From a virus: 64,000 bases of DNA. The notes beneath the pieces are model-generated. The model did not search any database and was not told the DNA's origin. It saw nothing but the letters and a program-made list of their open reading frames with translations. Shown in pieces: positions 17,045-26,866 of this stretch. The position numbers were made by a program, and so were the translations under genes. The DNA lies in IMG/VR virus record IMGVR_UViG_3300006734_000007, positions 1 through 64,000 of that record. One strand, written 5' to 3'. Within the stretch, counting starts at the first letter, position 1, and each line of letters starts with the position of its first letter.

Positions 17045-18532
17045 ATGCCAAAGAAAATTATCAATACAACAGAAAATGATCTTAGAAATGTAACACTTCC
17101 ATCACATGGTGGAAAATATGGAGTTATCTCACATGGTTACATAATGGATAAGGTCGAAGAAGAATTACAAAAGAAAGGTCTATCTATAAAAGATCAATCA
17201 TTTAGAGCTACTCATAATGGTGAAGTAGCTCAAGGTGTTTATTATCTGAATTATGGAAATGATTCAGAAATCTCATTAATGTTTGCATGGGGTAACTCAT
17301 ATGATAAAACACAAAGATTTAAATGCGCAGTAGGTGCCTATGTATTTGTTTGCGGAAATGGAATGCTAGTAGGTGACATGTGTAATTATGGTCGTAAACA
17401 TTTAGGCACAGCTAAAGATGATGTTACTGAAACTATAGAACAACAAATTGCTTCAGTACAATCATATTTTAATAAGCTTGTATCTGATAAAGATACAATG
17501 AAAAATATTGTACTAACTGATACTGAGATTCATGATCTTATAGGTAGACTTTATCTTAAAGATGAAGTTATTACAGTAACACAATTAGTTAATCTAAAAG
17601 ATGAATTAGAAGATCCATCTTATAACTATGGTGTTGCTTATAATACATTGTGGCATGTATATAATTGTGTGACACATGTATTAAAAGAATCACATCCTCG
17701 TACTTGGTTGGAAGATCAAAAAGAACTTCACGCAATTATTAAATCCATGTTCTTCCCTAAGACTCCATTTGTTAATCCTAATCAGTTAGATCTAGCAGTA
17801 GAAGCTGAAAAAGCTGAAGCAGTTATGGAAAATGATGAACCGGAACTTACTGAAGAAGAAAAAGAAGAAAGACGTTTGATGATGGAAGCTTATCAAGATG
17901 ACATTGCAAATGGCGAGTATCCATATGTTGATGAAGATGGAACAGAAATTATAGATGAAATTCCTGCAACAAATGCTGATGTAACAACAACTGAAGACAA
18001 TGATCTTAGTGAACTAACTAGTAACACAGAATCAGATATTCTTGTTTTAGATGATTTTGTAGAATTAGATGAACCAGAAGAACTAATCAATGAAATAGAA
18101 GAAGATGCTACAGAAGAACCTGCTGAAAGTGGAGAAGAACCTGAGCCTGAACTTGAAACTGATGAGACTGGTCTACTAATTCTATCATCTGATGATGAAG
18201 AACCAAATTTAGACTCTGATGTTGTTACAGATGAAGTTATAATTGATGATGAAGAATTGGATGAAACTGATGATGATCTTGAGAAAGAAATAGATGATGC
18301 AATTTCTGCAGATCTTGAAATGCAAGAAATTAAAACTGAATCTATAATTCAAGAAAGAGAAAATGAAGACATCTCTTTAGATCAAGAATCTCAAATTACA
18401 CCAATTCCTAATCTAGATGAACCTGTTCAAATTATGTCTCCTGAAGAAGCAAAGGAAAAGTCAGAAATAGATTTTTCTTTAGATAATAATTCAGAAACAA
18501 ATGATGAACTGGAGTCGCCATTTGATTTCTGA
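17045..18532 (+). CDS. DUF932-type protein with long acidic tail
   Basis: A 495-aa protein. Residues ~1-240 resemble the DUF932 family of phage and plasmid proteins (VITVT-like strands; FKCAVGAYVFVCGNGMLVGD at ~97-116; HLGTAKDDVTETIEQQI). From ~260 to the end it is dominated by D and E with few aromatics, which suggests a disordered acidic tail that could mimic DNA or bind a partner. It starts one base after the polymerase stop, so it is probably co-expressed with it. The end is TGA followed in frame by TAA TAA, then a strong terminator. Function unknown. Confidence 0.75.
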   Translation: MPKKIINTTENDLRNVTLPSHGGKYGVISHGYIMDKVEEELQKKGLSIKDQSFRATHNGEVAQGVYYLNYGNDSEISLMFAWGNSYDKTQRFKCAVGAYVFVCGNGMLVGDMCNYGRKHLGTAKDDVTETIEQQIASVQSYFNKLVSDKDTMKNIVLTDTEIHDLIGRLYLKDEVITVTQLVNLKDELEDPSYNYGVAYNTLWHVYNCVTHVLKESHPRTWLEDQKELHAIIKSMFFPKTPFVNPNQLDLAVEAEKAEAVMENDEPELTEEEKEERRLMMEAYQDDIANGEYPYVDEDGTEIIDEIPATNADVTTTEDNDLSELTSNTESDILVLDDFVELDEPEELINEIEEDATEEPAESGEEPEPELETDETGLLILSSDDEEPNLDSDVVTDEVIIDDEELDETDDDLEKEIDDAISADLEMQEIKTESIIQERENEDISLDQESQITPIPNLDEPVQIMSPEEAKEKSEIDFSLDNNSETNDELESPFDF

Positions 18533-18539
18533 TAATAAG

Positions 18540-18570
18540 AAAGGGAGAGTTTTTAGCTCTCCCTTTTTTT
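18540..18570 (+). terminator. Intrinsic terminator after the DUF932 gene
   Basis: AAAGGGAGAG (18540-18549) and CTCTCCCTTT (18557-18566) form a perfect 10-bp stem with a 7-base loop, followed by T through 18570. It is strong and rightward, and starts 7 bases after the TGA stop. Confidence 0.9.
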
Positions 18571-18583
18571 ACCCTTAAAAAAA

Positions 18584-18600
18584 TCAAATGAACCATTTGA
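18584..18600. promoter_or_regulatory. Short inverted repeat in the intergenic region before the membrane protein
   Basis: TCAAATG and CATTTGA flank a 3-base spacer. A perfect palindrome TGTATACA (18608-18615) and the AT-rich stretch ATGTATATAATC follow in the same gap (18571-18667). A promoter and operator for the gene at 18668 is plausible, but AT-rich DNA produces such repeats by chance. Confidence 0.3.
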
Positions 18601-18667
18601 TGATAATTGTATACATAATGTATATAATCACTATTCAATCAATACAAATATAATAAATAATAATTTA

Positions 18668-19054
18668 ATGCTATATTTTACAATACTTTTTTGGATTTTA
18701 AAAATTGCATCTGATGCTGCAATGGATGTAATTACTTTTAAATATAATAGATCTATATTTAGTACATTAAATGAAAATTATTGGAATCATAAAAAAAGTT
18801 ATAGAAATAAATTTAAAAATAAAATGCCTTTTAAAGGAGCTGCTTATCCTGGATCTAGAACTATTTTTGTGTTTTTAACAGATGGGTTTCATTTATTACA
18901 GTTTATATCATACATGTCTGGCGGTTTAGCTTTTATATTTTTAGTAGAATCACAAATTTTAAATAATTGGTTTCACTATTTATTATTACTATTAATAATA
19001 AAAGTTAGCTATGACTATTTATTTTATTTATTTAGAAATAGAATTTTTTTGTAA
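18668..19054 (+). CDS. Small membrane protein, function unknown
   Basis: A 128-aa protein with an N-terminal hydrophobic segment (MLYFTILFWILKIASDAAM), a central LTDGFHLLQFISYMSGGLAFIFLV and a C-terminal FHYLLLLLIIKVSYDYLFYLF. This gives about three membrane helices separated by a basic, asparagine-rich loop (~27-60). It has its own upstream gap of about 100 bases and is the last gene before the convergent terminator. It could act in host membrane modification, exclusion of other phages or lysis, none of which the sequence shows. No signal-peptide cleavage site is obvious. Confidence 0.65.
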   Translation: MLYFTILFWILKIASDAAMDVITFKYNRSIFSTLNENYWNHKKSYRNKFKNKMPFKGAAYPGSRTIFVFLTDGFHLLQFISYMSGGLAFIFLVESQILNNWFHYLLLLLIIKVSYDYLFYLFRNRIFL

Positions 19055-19091
19055 TTAAAAGTACATATTTTGCTCTAATATGTGTTTTAAG

Positions 19092-19133
19092 AAAATAGGG
19101 ATAGACCATTGTGGTTTATCCCTATTTTTTTTT
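19092..19133. terminator. Shared terminator between convergent operons
   Basis: AAAATAGGGATAGACC (19092-19107) and GGTTTATCCCTATTTT (19113-19128) form a 16-bp stem with one G-U pair in the rightward transcript, then T to 19133. Read leftward, one A-C mismatch remains and the tail is TTTTCTT. It lies between the 3' ends of the membrane protein and the giant late gene, so it can stop both. A smaller hairpin, ACATATT/AATATGT, lies just upstream (about 19063-19083). Confidence 0.85.
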
Positions 19134-19143
19134 AATTCTATAT

Positions 19144-22100
19144 TTACCTATTTATTGCACCCCAAAGATCACGAGTTGCTTGTTCTGGATCAAATAATTT
19201 ATCTGCTTTAAATCCTACAATTTTATATAAAACTCTTTCTCCTTTCCAAGCACCTGCTTGTCTATAAGTTGTATATCCAGAATCTCTTTTATAAAAAGCT
19301 TTTTCTGACCCCATTAAACCTCCAGCTGTAAGAGAAACTACATTAGATAAATTTTCTACTGCTTGTGAAGAAATACTTAAATCTTTAAACATTCTTATCC
19401 ATTCTCTAGGATTTTGAAAAAATCTATTTTCTACATCTGTATTAAGAGCTACTAACAAAGCTTGATTTTGCAACCATCCTCCAAAATTATAATCTTTATT
19501 TGCATCGTCAATTGTCCAAGGTCCTGGCATAGCACTACTTCTTTCTCTTATTTTTTTCCATTTATCTGGATCTTCTGGATCCCAATCAATTCCAAAAATA
19601 GTAAGCCACATCCATAACCATAGTTTTGCTTTTATAGGATCTGATATAGTTCTTCCTACTGCAAACCAATCTTCTTTAGTTGGTTTATATTGTGGATGTT
19701 CTTTAGATATAAGTCTATGAATCATTCTAGAGCTTCTAGCCCAATACCCCATTTCAAATCTTTGCAAAGCAGGATTCCAATGTTCTTCTAAATTCTTAAA
19801 ATCAAATCTTTTTGTTTTAAAAATTCCAGATTTTTGCATTCTTCGATCAGCATAAAATCTTCTCATTAACATTTTAGGAAAGAATCTACGCATTGAAAAA
19901 ATAGGCCTTGCTAATACATATTGAGATATTGCGCCTTGTTCTGCAGCTGCATAAGCTCCTTGATTAAAGTTTTGATATTCGTGTATAGCATTCTTAATCC
20001 TGTTAAATTCAGAACCTCCTGGTGCATATTTTTTATCTATACCACTTTTAAGTTTAATATCATTTGTTTTAGGATCAATTTCCCAAGCATCAATATAATT
20101 AAGTACTTCAACTTGATCTCCTACTTTTCTGTCTACTTTTACAGTATGCATTGCAGCAGAAAAGAATTCCATACTAGCTAAAAGTTCTAACCATTTTCTT
20201 TGAGAAGTTGTCCAACTTAATGAATAAATATCTTTAAATATATCTCGCGTTACATTATCAGAAAATTTTTCATTAAATCTACCTTGAGCAAAATCAAATA
20301 AATCTGTTAATTGAATATTTATATGATTTGGATCTCTAGTATAAACTTCTTGACTAATCAAACGCATAGTATTTAAAGCCCATGCTTCTCCTGCAAGCGC
20401 ACCTTTATAAGTAACAAGTCCAGAATTATTAAATAATGCTTCTTGTCTTAATTGAAATTGTGCACCAAAATAGTTTTTAAATCCTGACACAGGATCTAAT
20501 GAAAAGAATGAATGACTAGCAGATTTTAAAATACTATTTATTAGTTTATCTGTCATGGCCCATCCTTTAGAATCTTTTTTAACTCTTCTTCCCTCCCAAT
20601 TTATTTCATATAAAGCATTTACAATAGCTTGTCTATTAGACTTACCAAACTTTTTTCTATCATCATCAGTATAACCTAATGCCATTAATTGATTTGTAGT
20701 ATACTTTTTTCTAAGATCATTTATCTTAGTCTCATCAAAATTATTAATAAGATCTTTTATAGCATCTGCTATAGGACTTGTATCTTTTAAAGCCTTATGT
20801 TCTAATATTCCTAATCTAAATTTTAATAGTGATCCAATAATATCCATAGATGTCTCATTAACATCCATTTTATATATACCACCAATTGGAATATTATTTC
20901 TTTCAAAGTTTAAATTATGTTCAGCTACTGTAAATTTAAAAGCATTATCATAATTTAAATTATCTTCAAAATCTTCTGGATTGGGTCTAAAATTATCTAA
21001 GAAGTTTTCTTTCCATCTATCAAACTTATTAAATAGTCTATTTGATTCTTTTTCTTTAGTTACTGCAATCTCATAATTGCTTGGTCTATATCTAGCTAGC
21101 TCATGCATTAATCTTTGCGAAGGTTCATCTATATCTTCTTGCCATTTTAAATTATACTTTTTAATTATTTCTAATAACTCAAAGAATGCTTTGTCTTCTT
21201 TATTAGTAGAATTTTTTAACTTATAATAATCTTGATTGATAAACATGTTGTAAGGCATGTCTTCTGTAAACTGATCTGGATCTTTTTGATACTTAGCTTC
21301 CATTGCCTCTAAACTTTTAGGCATAAAGAAACCTCTATTATCAATATGCTCTCCAACTTTAAGTTCTATTTCTCCAGTATTTGGATCATATCCAGTCCAA
21401 AATTCAGGTTTAACTTCTCTGCGCCAAAATTGTTTTCCAGGTTGACCTATAATAGTAATATCTTTTTCAGAATACTCATCATAAATTTTAGTAGACTCAT
21501 AATCTTTTGGATCAGAAGGTCTAACTATATTCCATGCGTCAATCCTTGCATACATTCTTTGAGGTGCACTACCTTTTTGATAAACTGTTGTTTCATAATG
21601 ACTTGATTCAAACCACTCTTTAAACTCTTCATCCATTTCTAAAAACTGATCTATAAATGCTGGATCTAAAAAGTCTTCTTCTTGTACTGATGTCGCAATT
21701 TTCTTACCTTCTAAAGTTTGAATTAACACTGGTCTAATTAATCTTTGATACCAGTTTTCTGCAATTTCTGTATAATATTTAGTAGGAAGTCTTTCCTGCA
21801 TATCATCTAGTTCTTGCAAAGCTTTAAATAACTTGTTCTTTTGTATCTTGCTGATACCAAGTTTATCTGATTTAGTTTTTAAAAAATCATAATCTTCTTG
21901 TTCAAATTCAGTTAGCCCCACTAACTTTCCATTAAAATCTCTTTCTTTCTTTTTTCTTCTGCGTAGAATATCCCAATACTCTTGCATTCTTTCCATCTCT
22001 TCACCAGTAAGACCCATTAAATTCATTACTGCTGCTTTAGAAGATTCTTTTAATTCATGAAGTCTTTTAATCTCAGCAAGCTGTTCTTCTGTCATATCAT

Positions 22101-25100
22101 CACCTTTAGGGTGACCATCATCATCACGTCTTCCTGTTAAATTTTTATTGATTTCTTTTACTATTAATGCAAGCTCATTAGAAGTTTCAAATTCAGAAGC
22201 CAAAGTAGGATCTTCAGCTAAAACATCTGCTCTTTGTTTTGCAAGATCTTCAAATACTTGTTGAATAACCTGTAAGATTCTAGCTCTATCTGTATACCAA
22301 GATTCTTTAGGTATCTGTCTTGTATTAAGATCTACCCACATTTGCATTCTTTCATTAAGCTCTTCATAAAACTCTTCAGGTTTTGCTTTTTGATCAAATC
22401 CTTCTTCTGTCATTTCTAAAATAACTTTAGATTTTACAGAATTATAAGCTGTTGCAAATGCTCCCGGTATAGGGTTGTATTCGTAATAGTTTTTATTTTT
22501 TTCTCTATTTTCTACAAGCACTTCTGCAATGGCCATATTAAGATCATCTTTGTCTCTACCAAAGTCATCTTTAAAACTAAAGAGCTTACTATACTCATTC
22601 CATAGCGCATCTATTCTTTCATAGTTTTGATGTGTTTTAAATGGATCTGGTAATGCTGGAGTTAATTGAGCAATCTCATCTAAAATTTCTTGAGTTTTTT
22701 CATAAGCCATTAATCCTACATTCTCAATCTTACCATTTACTTCTCTTGTAACATCCATTAACTCTTTCTGAAGATCATAAATCTCATCTACATATTTTCT
22801 ATTAAAAAATAAAGAAGTTATTTGTTCTTTTTTCTTAATAGCATCTAAATATGCTTTTTCAGTATCTGGATTTTTTGTTGCGTACCAAGCTTCTTTAGCT
22901 TTCTTTTCTTCTATTTGAAGTTTAAGTATATAAGCTTTTGCTCCAATATGAGGATTTAATAAAGTTCTTGCTTCATAATCTTCATAATTACCATATTCAT
23001 TAACATATCCTATATTATCATTAAATAATAATTTATCTGCAAGAGTTTGATAACGTGCACCATTAATTCCTAATTCTTTTAAATAAGGATTTATTTCTTG
23101 CATAAATTCATTTTTATCTTTAAGAGCTTGCGAATGAATAGTATTTCGTGCATTTTTTAAAGTTGCAGCTAAAGTTCCTACAATAGGATCTGATTGACCA
23201 ATAAAGTTTGTAACCCATCTATCAAATATACCATTAACGTCTTCTGTTAAAGCTCCAGCTAATAATAACTTAACCTTATCTGGGTTTACAATTCTACGAT
23301 CTCTAAGTTGTTTTTCTCTTTTTATTGCTTCTTCATAATACTTTGCATTTTCAGGATTTTCTTTTATCCTTTCTTCATATTCTTTTTTTCTTTTTTCATA
23401 TTGCTCATTAGCCATTTGATTCATTGGCTCCATAAAATCTGCTACATAATCTCCTACATATTCAGCATTGATCTGCTGTATAACAGATTTCATATCTTTA
23501 ATATTATTTTGAGCAGTAAATAATATTTGAATAGTAGGATTAGTATTTGATATTGTTTCATTTGCAAATGCAGACTTTAAATCTTCAATAGCTTGATCAA
23601 TATACTCAGACCAAAACTGTTGAAACTTCTTATACTCCATTACTTTAGTTATAGTAGATGCAGTATCAGGATTTTTAGCCAACAGTTTAAGATGTTTTAA
23701 TGACTGATCAGTTAACTCACGTAATTGTAATAAAGTATCTAAAAGAGCTTTTGTTTTTGCTCTAAAAATTTCAAGCTCGCTTTTTGTAATCTTACCATCA
23801 TCTTGTGCTCTTACAAGTTTAGAACTTGTCCAAGGTCTAATACTAATAGCCATTTCATGTAAATAATTTCTATTATGAGGATTAGCCATTGGAGCAATAA
23901 TTTGTTCATAAAGCTCTGGATCAGATTTTTTTAATGAGTTTAAAAAATTTAATTGTTTTTGTATTGCATTGTAATGTTTATCAATTGATTCTTGCAATTT
24001 GATTTTATCATTACGATAAGCTTTTGTAATAGTATCTGCATACTGAGCAAGATCATCACTATAAGCAACAATATCTTCCATGCCTACACTAGTAACCGGA
24101 GCATCAAACTTATTTCCTTTTTTTAGCATGAATGCTAATTCTTCTATAGTAGTCTTTGGTGATAATTTACTTACATCTGTTTTAAAGATCTTTCTTAATA
24201 ACTGTTTAATATAAAACCAAATCTTTTTAATAAATCTATTGAACTCAGGAGTAAGCTGTGCATCATCCATGAAATATTTTTCATTTAGAACTCTTACCAT
24301 TGCTTCTTCCAAAACTATATCTGAAATATCACCTTTAGGAATTTCTAAAGCGGCCCATTCCATGTCAACAGGATTATTAGGATTTCTACCTTCTTCCTGC
24401 TCAATCATTATTTCTTCTACAAGATCTCTTCCTTCTTTTGTACTAAGAAGTTCCTGCACTAAATTATTATATAGATCCGAATTGTTTTCTTTAATTGATC
24501 TAATTAAAGGGTGAGATATTTCGTGCACTGCTGTTTTTGCAGTTATATTATTATCAACAAAATAAATTTGATCATTAAAATAAAATGCTGCTTGTCCTGA
24601 CCAAGGATTTTCAGAATACTTAGTCATTTCTGTTGCTTGTTCAGCAGTAATAAAGTTTTCATCTGTAATATCTCTACCTACTTGAGAAACTAAGGCCTTA
24701 ACTTGATTTAAACTTAACAGTCTGTTTTTCTTATCTAATATATCACTAGCTTGTTCAGGATTAACTCCTTTAGAAAATTTAGATTTAGAATTTAATATTT
24801 GAACTCCTTCATTTTTAGAAGACTTTTTAATCATTGCTTGAAGATCTGCAGCTATAGGTTCAAAAGTCATCAATCTAAAACCTTTATTTTTAAATAGATA
24901 TTTAGTACCTTCTGTAACATAAGGTATAAATAGTATATGGTCATTCATGTCTTTAGCACGGCCCATTTTAATTTTAGCTTCATAAATCTGTTTCCAGCTA
25001 TAATAAGTGTCGTCAAATCTTTGAGGATAATTTCCAGGTTTAGTTCTTAAAAAAAGATCTAATACATATCTTTTTTTTCTTGGTAATCCTGTATCCTTAT

Positions 25101-26862
25101 CAACTTCCATTTCTGTAGGATGCTCTATATAACCCGTTATAGTTACATAATCTTGAGTTTTCTTTGCATTACCCATGAAAGCATTTTCATAAACAAAATC
25201 CGGAAATACTTCTTTAACTTTTTGATACCAGCTTTGTTTATTTAAAAGTTTTTCAAACTCTTTAGCAAACTTAGGCCCTTTTCTTTTGTTTTCTAATTTA
25301 AGACCCGGCCCTTCAAGAAAATCTAAAATCTCTTGTTTGTTTTCTTCAGCTTCAAAAACTTCTAAAGGAATAATACCATCAATATCATGTAAAGATTCTG
25401 ACATGGATCTTAATAAAAATCCATATCGTCTAATTACTTGAGATCCACTTAACTTGTAAAGGCTTTGCAATTGCTTACCTTTCTCTTCAGTAAATCCAAA
25501 ACCTTCTAATCCAAATAAAGTAGCAATAATTTGTGCAGCAAAAGGATCAGATTCTAAAGTTTCTTCATAGAATTTTTGTTCTAATCTTTCCCCTTGTACA
25601 TTATAAAACTCACCATTTATATTAAAAGCTTGCTGCATTATCTTACTATAATCTTTCTTATATACATCATCAGCAATACTATTTGCTATATCATAAAGAT
25701 CTTGTTGAGAAACTTTAGCAAAAGGTATATTGCCTAATAACCCTTGCATAATGATCTTATTATAAAACCAGTTCCATATTTTCTTAAAAATATTTTTTAC
25801 AAATCTTGGTGATTCTTTCCAACCAAATCTTTCAAAATAATCTTTATTAATGGTTTCATTTTTAATTTTAGGTCCTTTGTACTCTGTTTGATAACCATAC
25901 TCTAAAGCTTCAGCTATAAAATGATATATTACTTGTTTATGAGCCCAATAATTAAAAGGTTTATCTTTAAATATAAGATTCTTTATAGTTTTTTTAGCAC
26001 TACTCCAAATTAAGTTATTTGCAATTGGACCTACTTCATATACTTGTAAAGCAAGTCTTACAAGTTCTCCTTCTTTTTCATATTCAACACCAAGATCTTC
26101 TGCATCACCTATAGGATTTTTATCATCTCTAAACTTATCAAATTCTTTACTGTTATAGTAATCATATAGTGTTTGATAAGCATCCCACTTATCTATATTT
26201 TTAAATATATCTATACTTAGTTTTGTTTTTTTACCAAGCATTTCATATACTATGGCTGCAACTTGTAATGTAAATCTTCCAGTATCTATAGTGCTATGCA
26301 AACCTAGATACTTATTAATCATATCAAATGCAGCAATAGGATTATTATCATCATATAGATTGTCTAATATGTTATCTGCATTTTCATTAACATCAATATT
26401 TAAACCTTTTAGAAAATCAATTAGAGCTCCTCTTAGTTTTTCATTATATTCTGCATGTTTTTGCGCACCTAAACTAAGCTCTTCATTCATTTTGTTTACA
26501 GAATCTATACCTTTGGATTCTAAACCCATTGCATAATTCTGCATAAACTTTAACATAGGATCACTATAAACAGGCTCATAATTTTCATCAAGCTCAATCT
26601 GTACAGTATATGCTAATTCATTATTTATTCTTGGTTCTAATTTTTTAATTTTACCTTCAGATAAAGCAACAAAATCTCCCCATGATTTTCTAAATTCAGA
26701 TGTATAAAACCGGGCATATTGTCTTAATGCTCTTTCATCTGTTATACCAGGATGAGCTTCTTTAATACTATTAAATAAATTAGAACGCTTTCCATTAGGC
26801 GCTGTTACATATTCAATTTGATTAGTTGTCTGATTTCTTACTACTTGACAATTTAAAGCCAT
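19144..26862 (-). CDS. Giant virion protein C (2572 aa), zincin-containing, next to the virion RNA polymerase
   Basis: A 2572-aa protein, the last of three giants. The N-terminus is MALNC. A zincin helix HEISH (residues 780-784) is followed by acidic helices, and resembles peptidase modules of polyvalent phage proteins. Long charged coiled-coil-like regions fill ~930-1700. A C-terminal part rich in W, F and R (~2200-2572) includes a hydrophobic LWLWMWLTIFGI segment. In crAss-like phages, giants beside the RNA polymerase are packaged in the virion and enter the host with the DNA. By my reading C5 is its only cysteine. It starts 4 bases after the stop of the 4836-aa gene. No signal peptide. Exact role unknown; it may be a polymerase partner or an ejection protein. 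Confidence 0.8.
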   Translation of the reverse strand: MALNCQVVRNQTTNQIEYVTAPNGKRSNLFNSIKEAHPGITDERALRQYARFYTSEFRKSWGDFVALSEGKIKKLEPRINNELAYTVQIELDENYEPVYSDPMLKFMQNYAMGLESKGIDSVNKMNEELSLGAQKHAEYNEKLRGALIDFLKGLNIDVNENADNILDNLYDDNNPIAAFDMINKYLGLHSTIDTGRFTLQVAAIVYEMLGKKTKLSIDIFKNIDKWDAYQTLYDYYNSKEFDKFRDDKNPIGDAEDLGVEYEKEGELVRLALQVYEVGPIANNLIWSSAKKTIKNLIFKDKPFNYWAHKQVIYHFIAEALEYGYQTEYKGPKIKNETINKDYFERFGWKESPRFVKNIFKKIWNWFYNKIIMQGLLGNIPFAKVSQQDLYDIANSIADDVYKKDYSKIMQQAFNINGEFYNVQGERLEQKFYEETLESDPFAAQIIATLFGLEGFGFTEEKGKQLQSLYKLSGSQVIRRYGFLLRSMSESLHDIDGIIPLEVFEAEENKQEILDFLEGPGLKLENKRKGPKFAKEFEKLLNKQSWYQKVKEVFPDFVYENAFMGNAKKTQDYVTITGYIEHPTEMEVDKDTGLPRKKRYVLDLFLRTKPGNYPQRFDDTYYSWKQIYEAKIKMGRAKDMNDHILFIPYVTEGTKYLFKNKGFRLMTFEPIAADLQAMIKKSSKNEGVQILNSKSKFSKGVNPEQASDILDKKNRLLSLNQVKALVSQVGRDITDENFITAEQATEMTKYSENPWSGQAAFYFNDQIYFVDNNITAKTAVHEISHPLIRSIKENNSDLYNNLVQELLSTKEGRDLVEEIMIEQEEGRNPNNPVDMEWAALEIPKGDISDIVLEEAMVRVLNEKYFMDDAQLTPEFNRFIKKIWFYIKQLLRKIFKTDVSKLSPKTTIEELAFMLKKGNKFDAPVTSVGMEDIVAYSDDLAQYADTITKAYRNDKIKLQESIDKHYNAIQKQLNFLNSLKKSDPELYEQIIAPMANPHNRNYLHEMAISIRPWTSSKLVRAQDDGKITKSELEIFRAKTKALLDTLLQLRELTDQSLKHLKLLAKNPDTASTITKVMEYKKFQQFWSEYIDQAIEDLKSAFANETISNTNPTIQILFTAQNNIKDMKSVIQQINAEYVGDYVADFMEPMNQMANEQYEKRKKEYEERIKENPENAKYYEEAIKREKQLRDRRIVNPDKVKLLLAGALTEDVNGIFDRWVTNFIGQSDPIVGTLAATLKNARNTIHSQALKDKNEFMQEINPYLKELGINGARYQTLADKLLFNDNIGYVNEYGNYEDYEARTLLNPHIGAKAYILKLQIEEKKAKEAWYATKNPDTEKAYLDAIKKKEQITSLFFNRKYVDEIYDLQKELMDVTREVNGKIENVGLMAYEKTQEILDEIAQLTPALPDPFKTHQNYERIDALWNEYSKLFSFKDDFGRDKDDLNMAIAEVLVENREKNKNYYEYNPIPGAFATAYNSVKSKVILEMTEEGFDQKAKPEEFYEELNERMQMWVDLNTRQIPKESWYTDRARILQVIQQVFEDLAKQRADVLAEDPTLASEFETSNELALIVKEINKNLTGRRDDDGHPKGDDMTEEQLAEIKRLHELKESSKAAVMNLMGLTGEEMERMQEYWDILRRRKKKERDFNGKLVGLTEFEQEDYDFLKTKSDKLGISKIQKNKLFKALQELDDMQERLPTKYYTEIAENWYQRLIRPVLIQTLEGKKIATSVQEEDFLDPAFIDQFLEMDEEFKEWFESSHYETTVYQKGSAPQRMYARIDAWNIVRPSDPKDYESTKIYDEYSEKDITIIGQPGKQFWRREVKPEFWTGYDPNTGEIELKVGEHIDNRGFFMPKSLEAMEAKYQKDPDQFTEDMPYNMFINQDYYKLKNSTNKEDKAFFELLEIIKKYNLKWQEDIDEPSQRLMHELARYRPSNYEIAVTKEKESNRLFNKFDRWKENFLDNFRPNPEDFEDNLNYDNAFKFTVAEHNLNFERNNIPIGGIYKMDVNETSMDIIGSLLKFRLGILEHKALKDTSPIADAIKDLINNFDETKINDLRKKYTTNQLMALGYTDDDRKKFGKSNRQAIVNALYEINWEGRRVKKDSKGWAMTDKLINSILKSASHSFFSLDPVSGFKNYFGAQFQLRQEALFNNSGLVTYKGALAGEAWALNTMRLISQEVYTRDPNHINIQLTDLFDFAQGRFNEKFSDNVTRDIFKDIYSLSWTTSQRKWLELLASMEFFSAAMHTVKVDRKVGDQVEVLNYIDAWEIDPKTNDIKLKSGIDKKYAPGGSEFNRIKNAIHEYQNFNQGAYAAAEQGAISQYVLARPIFSMRRFFPKMLMRRFYADRRMQKSGIFKTKRFDFKNLEEHWNPALQRFEMGYWARSSRMIHRLISKEHPQYKPTKEDWFAVGRTISDPIKAKLWLWMWLTIFGIDWDPEDPDKWKKIRERSSAMPGPWTIDDANKDYNFGGWLQNQALLVALNTDVENRFFQNPREWIRMFKDLSISSQAVENLSNVVSLTAGGLMGSEKAFYKRDSGYTTYRQAGAWKGERVLYKIVGFKADKLFDPEQATRDLWGAINR

Positions 26863-26866
26863 AATT

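Noticed and set aside
18432-18638. Minus-strand open frame across the end of the DUF932 gene
   Set aside because: It runs through a strong terminator hairpin and the acidic-tail codons; composition indicates a shadow.
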